A stretch of 5,733 nt of DNA from Castellaniella sp. UBA6218. Its GTDB lineage: Bacteria > Pseudomonadota > Gammaproteobacteria > Burkholderiales > Burkholderiaceae_B. How positions within the stretch are numbered: the stretch's first letter is position 1; each line of letters opens with the position of its first letter. Of this stretch, positions 5,443-5,733 are shown piece after piece. The DNA lies in NCBI GenBank assembly GCA_002421865.1, contig DISE01000106.1:1-5733 (forward strand). Direction: 5' to 3'. The notes under the pieces were generated by a model. It was given only the letters and a program-made list of their open reading frames with translations, made no database searches and had not been told where the DNA came from. A program made the position numbers and the translations under genes.

Positions 5443-5468
5443 CGCGGCCCGCATGTTCAGCCGCGTTT
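5443..5468 (+). terminator. Weak terminator-like hairpin after the glycosylase gene
   Basis: CGCGGC (5443-5448) can pair with GCCGCG (5460-5465) around an 11-nt loop, followed by only TTT. The stem is short and the T run poor, so it is a marginal candidate. The rest of 5395-5465 shows nothing else I can name. Confidence 0.25.
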
Positions 5469-5519
5469 AAGACTTTCTTGATCCGGCGCAAGGCCGGGGT
5501 TAACCCCCGCGGCTAGGAT
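5466..5519 (+). promoter_or_regulatory. Candidate promoter/operator region of the downstream exported-protein gene
   Basis: TTTAAG (5466-5471), five bases, then CTTGAT (5477-5482) resembles the YTTAAG-N5-YTTAAG direct repeat bound by PmrA/QseB-type OmpR-family response regulators; the second half matches only 4 of 6. A perfect 12-bp palindrome GGGGTTAACCCC follows (5496-5507). A -10-like TAGGAT lies at 5514-5519, about 36 bp before the ATG at 5555. The arrangement suggests a regulated promoter, but each part is weak alone and the regulator is not in the window. Confidence 0.35.
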
Positions 5520-5554
5520 GGTGACATCTTCCAGTCACCCCTCCGCCTCCCTTC

Positions 5555-5733
5555 ATGCGCCGCTTCGCCACACTTCGACGGTCACGGTCCTTTGGCCTGA
5601 TCTGGATCGCCTCCCTGCTCCTGTTGTGGTCCTGTCTGATCGTCCCGCCGGCCGGAGCGGCATCCGCGCCCCAGGCGGGCGGCGCGCAGCAGGCGTTCAA
5701 GTTCGGCCAGGGCGGCACCCCGCTCGGCGCCGG
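5555..5733 (+). CDS. Exported protein of unknown family, N-terminal part (cut by window end)
   Basis: The frame is open for 59 codons from ATG 5555 to the window edge, beginning MRRFATLRRSRSFG. A strongly basic n-region (five Arg in the first 11 residues) is followed by a hydrophobic core at about residues 14-30 (LIWIASLLLLWSCLIV). A likely signal peptidase I site follows in PPAGAASA (about 31-38). The mature start is Ala/Gly/Gln-rich (PQAGGAQQAF, then KFGQGG). Cys27 lies in the hydrophobic core, but LWSC is a poor lipobox, so lipoprotein processing is unlikely. I do not recognise the family from this fragment. No Shine-Dalgarno is visible: the bases before the ATG are pyrimidine-rich. An in-frame TGA at 5522 with no other start codon between makes this ATG the earliest possible start. 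Confidence 0.65.
   Translation, partial: MRRFATLRRSRSFGLIWIASLLLLWSCLIVPPAGAASAPQAGGAQQAFKFGQGGTPLGA

Noticed and set aside
5500..5718. A 72-codon minus-strand frame at the right end
   Set aside because: It is opposite the signal-peptide-bearing plus-strand gene and runs through promoter-like DNA, with no recognisable protein features.

Overview
The window is about two-thirds G+C, with tightly packed genes and the codon bias of a high-GC proteobacterium. The protein families and their arrangement fit a betaproteobacterium of the order Burkholderiales. Alcaligenaceae (Bordetella/Achromobacter-like) is my best guess from memory of similar proteins, not from a search. It reads as a chromosomal housekeeping and DNA-maintenance region. 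I see no phage genes, transposase, CRISPR array, rRNA or tRNA.

Layout: (1) The window opens inside the 3' end of the elongation factor P gene (+), which is followed by a strong hairpin/T-tract terminator at 136-162. The terminator also faces the genes arriving from the other side. (2) A minus-strand block follows. In transcription order it is an AidB-like acyl-CoA dehydrogenase (1374-3017), an exported staphylococcal-nuclease-like thermonuclease (690-1295) and a small zinc-ribbon-like DUF1178 protein (205-687). The last two genes are 2 nt apart, so they are probably translationally coupled. (3) A 158-bp divergent intergenic region leads to a plus-strand DUF423 inner-membrane protein (3176-3556). 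(4) A 172-bp spacer (3557-3728) carries an unusual repeat structure. A perfect 13-bp inverted repeat covers the DUF423 stop codon, and two 33-bp direct repeats lie 66 bp apart, each centred on a GCGCCTTGCAAGGCGC-type palindrome. A consensus TATAAT follows. (5) Next is a two-gene plus-strand operon. The first gene is an adenosine/adenine deaminase family enzyme whose motifs fit an adenine deaminase (3729-4769). One base after its stop begins an AAG/MPG-type 3-methyladenine DNA glycosylase (4771-5394). (6) A 160-bp regulatory-looking spacer follows, with a possible OmpR-family direct-repeat box and a GGGGTTAACCCC palindrome. It precedes the start of an exported protein (5555 onward) that is cut off by the window end and that I do not recognise.

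How the genes may work together: an AidB homologue and an AAG-type glycosylase both belong to cellular responses to DNA alkylation. The deaminase coupled to the glycosylase acts on free purine bases. Together they suggest a small base-damage and purine-salvage neighbourhood, although the genes sit on opposite strands and co-regulation is not shown. All complete genes look intact. The most unusual element is the repeat cluster at 3550-3678. I do not see a clearly undescribed multi-gene system here.
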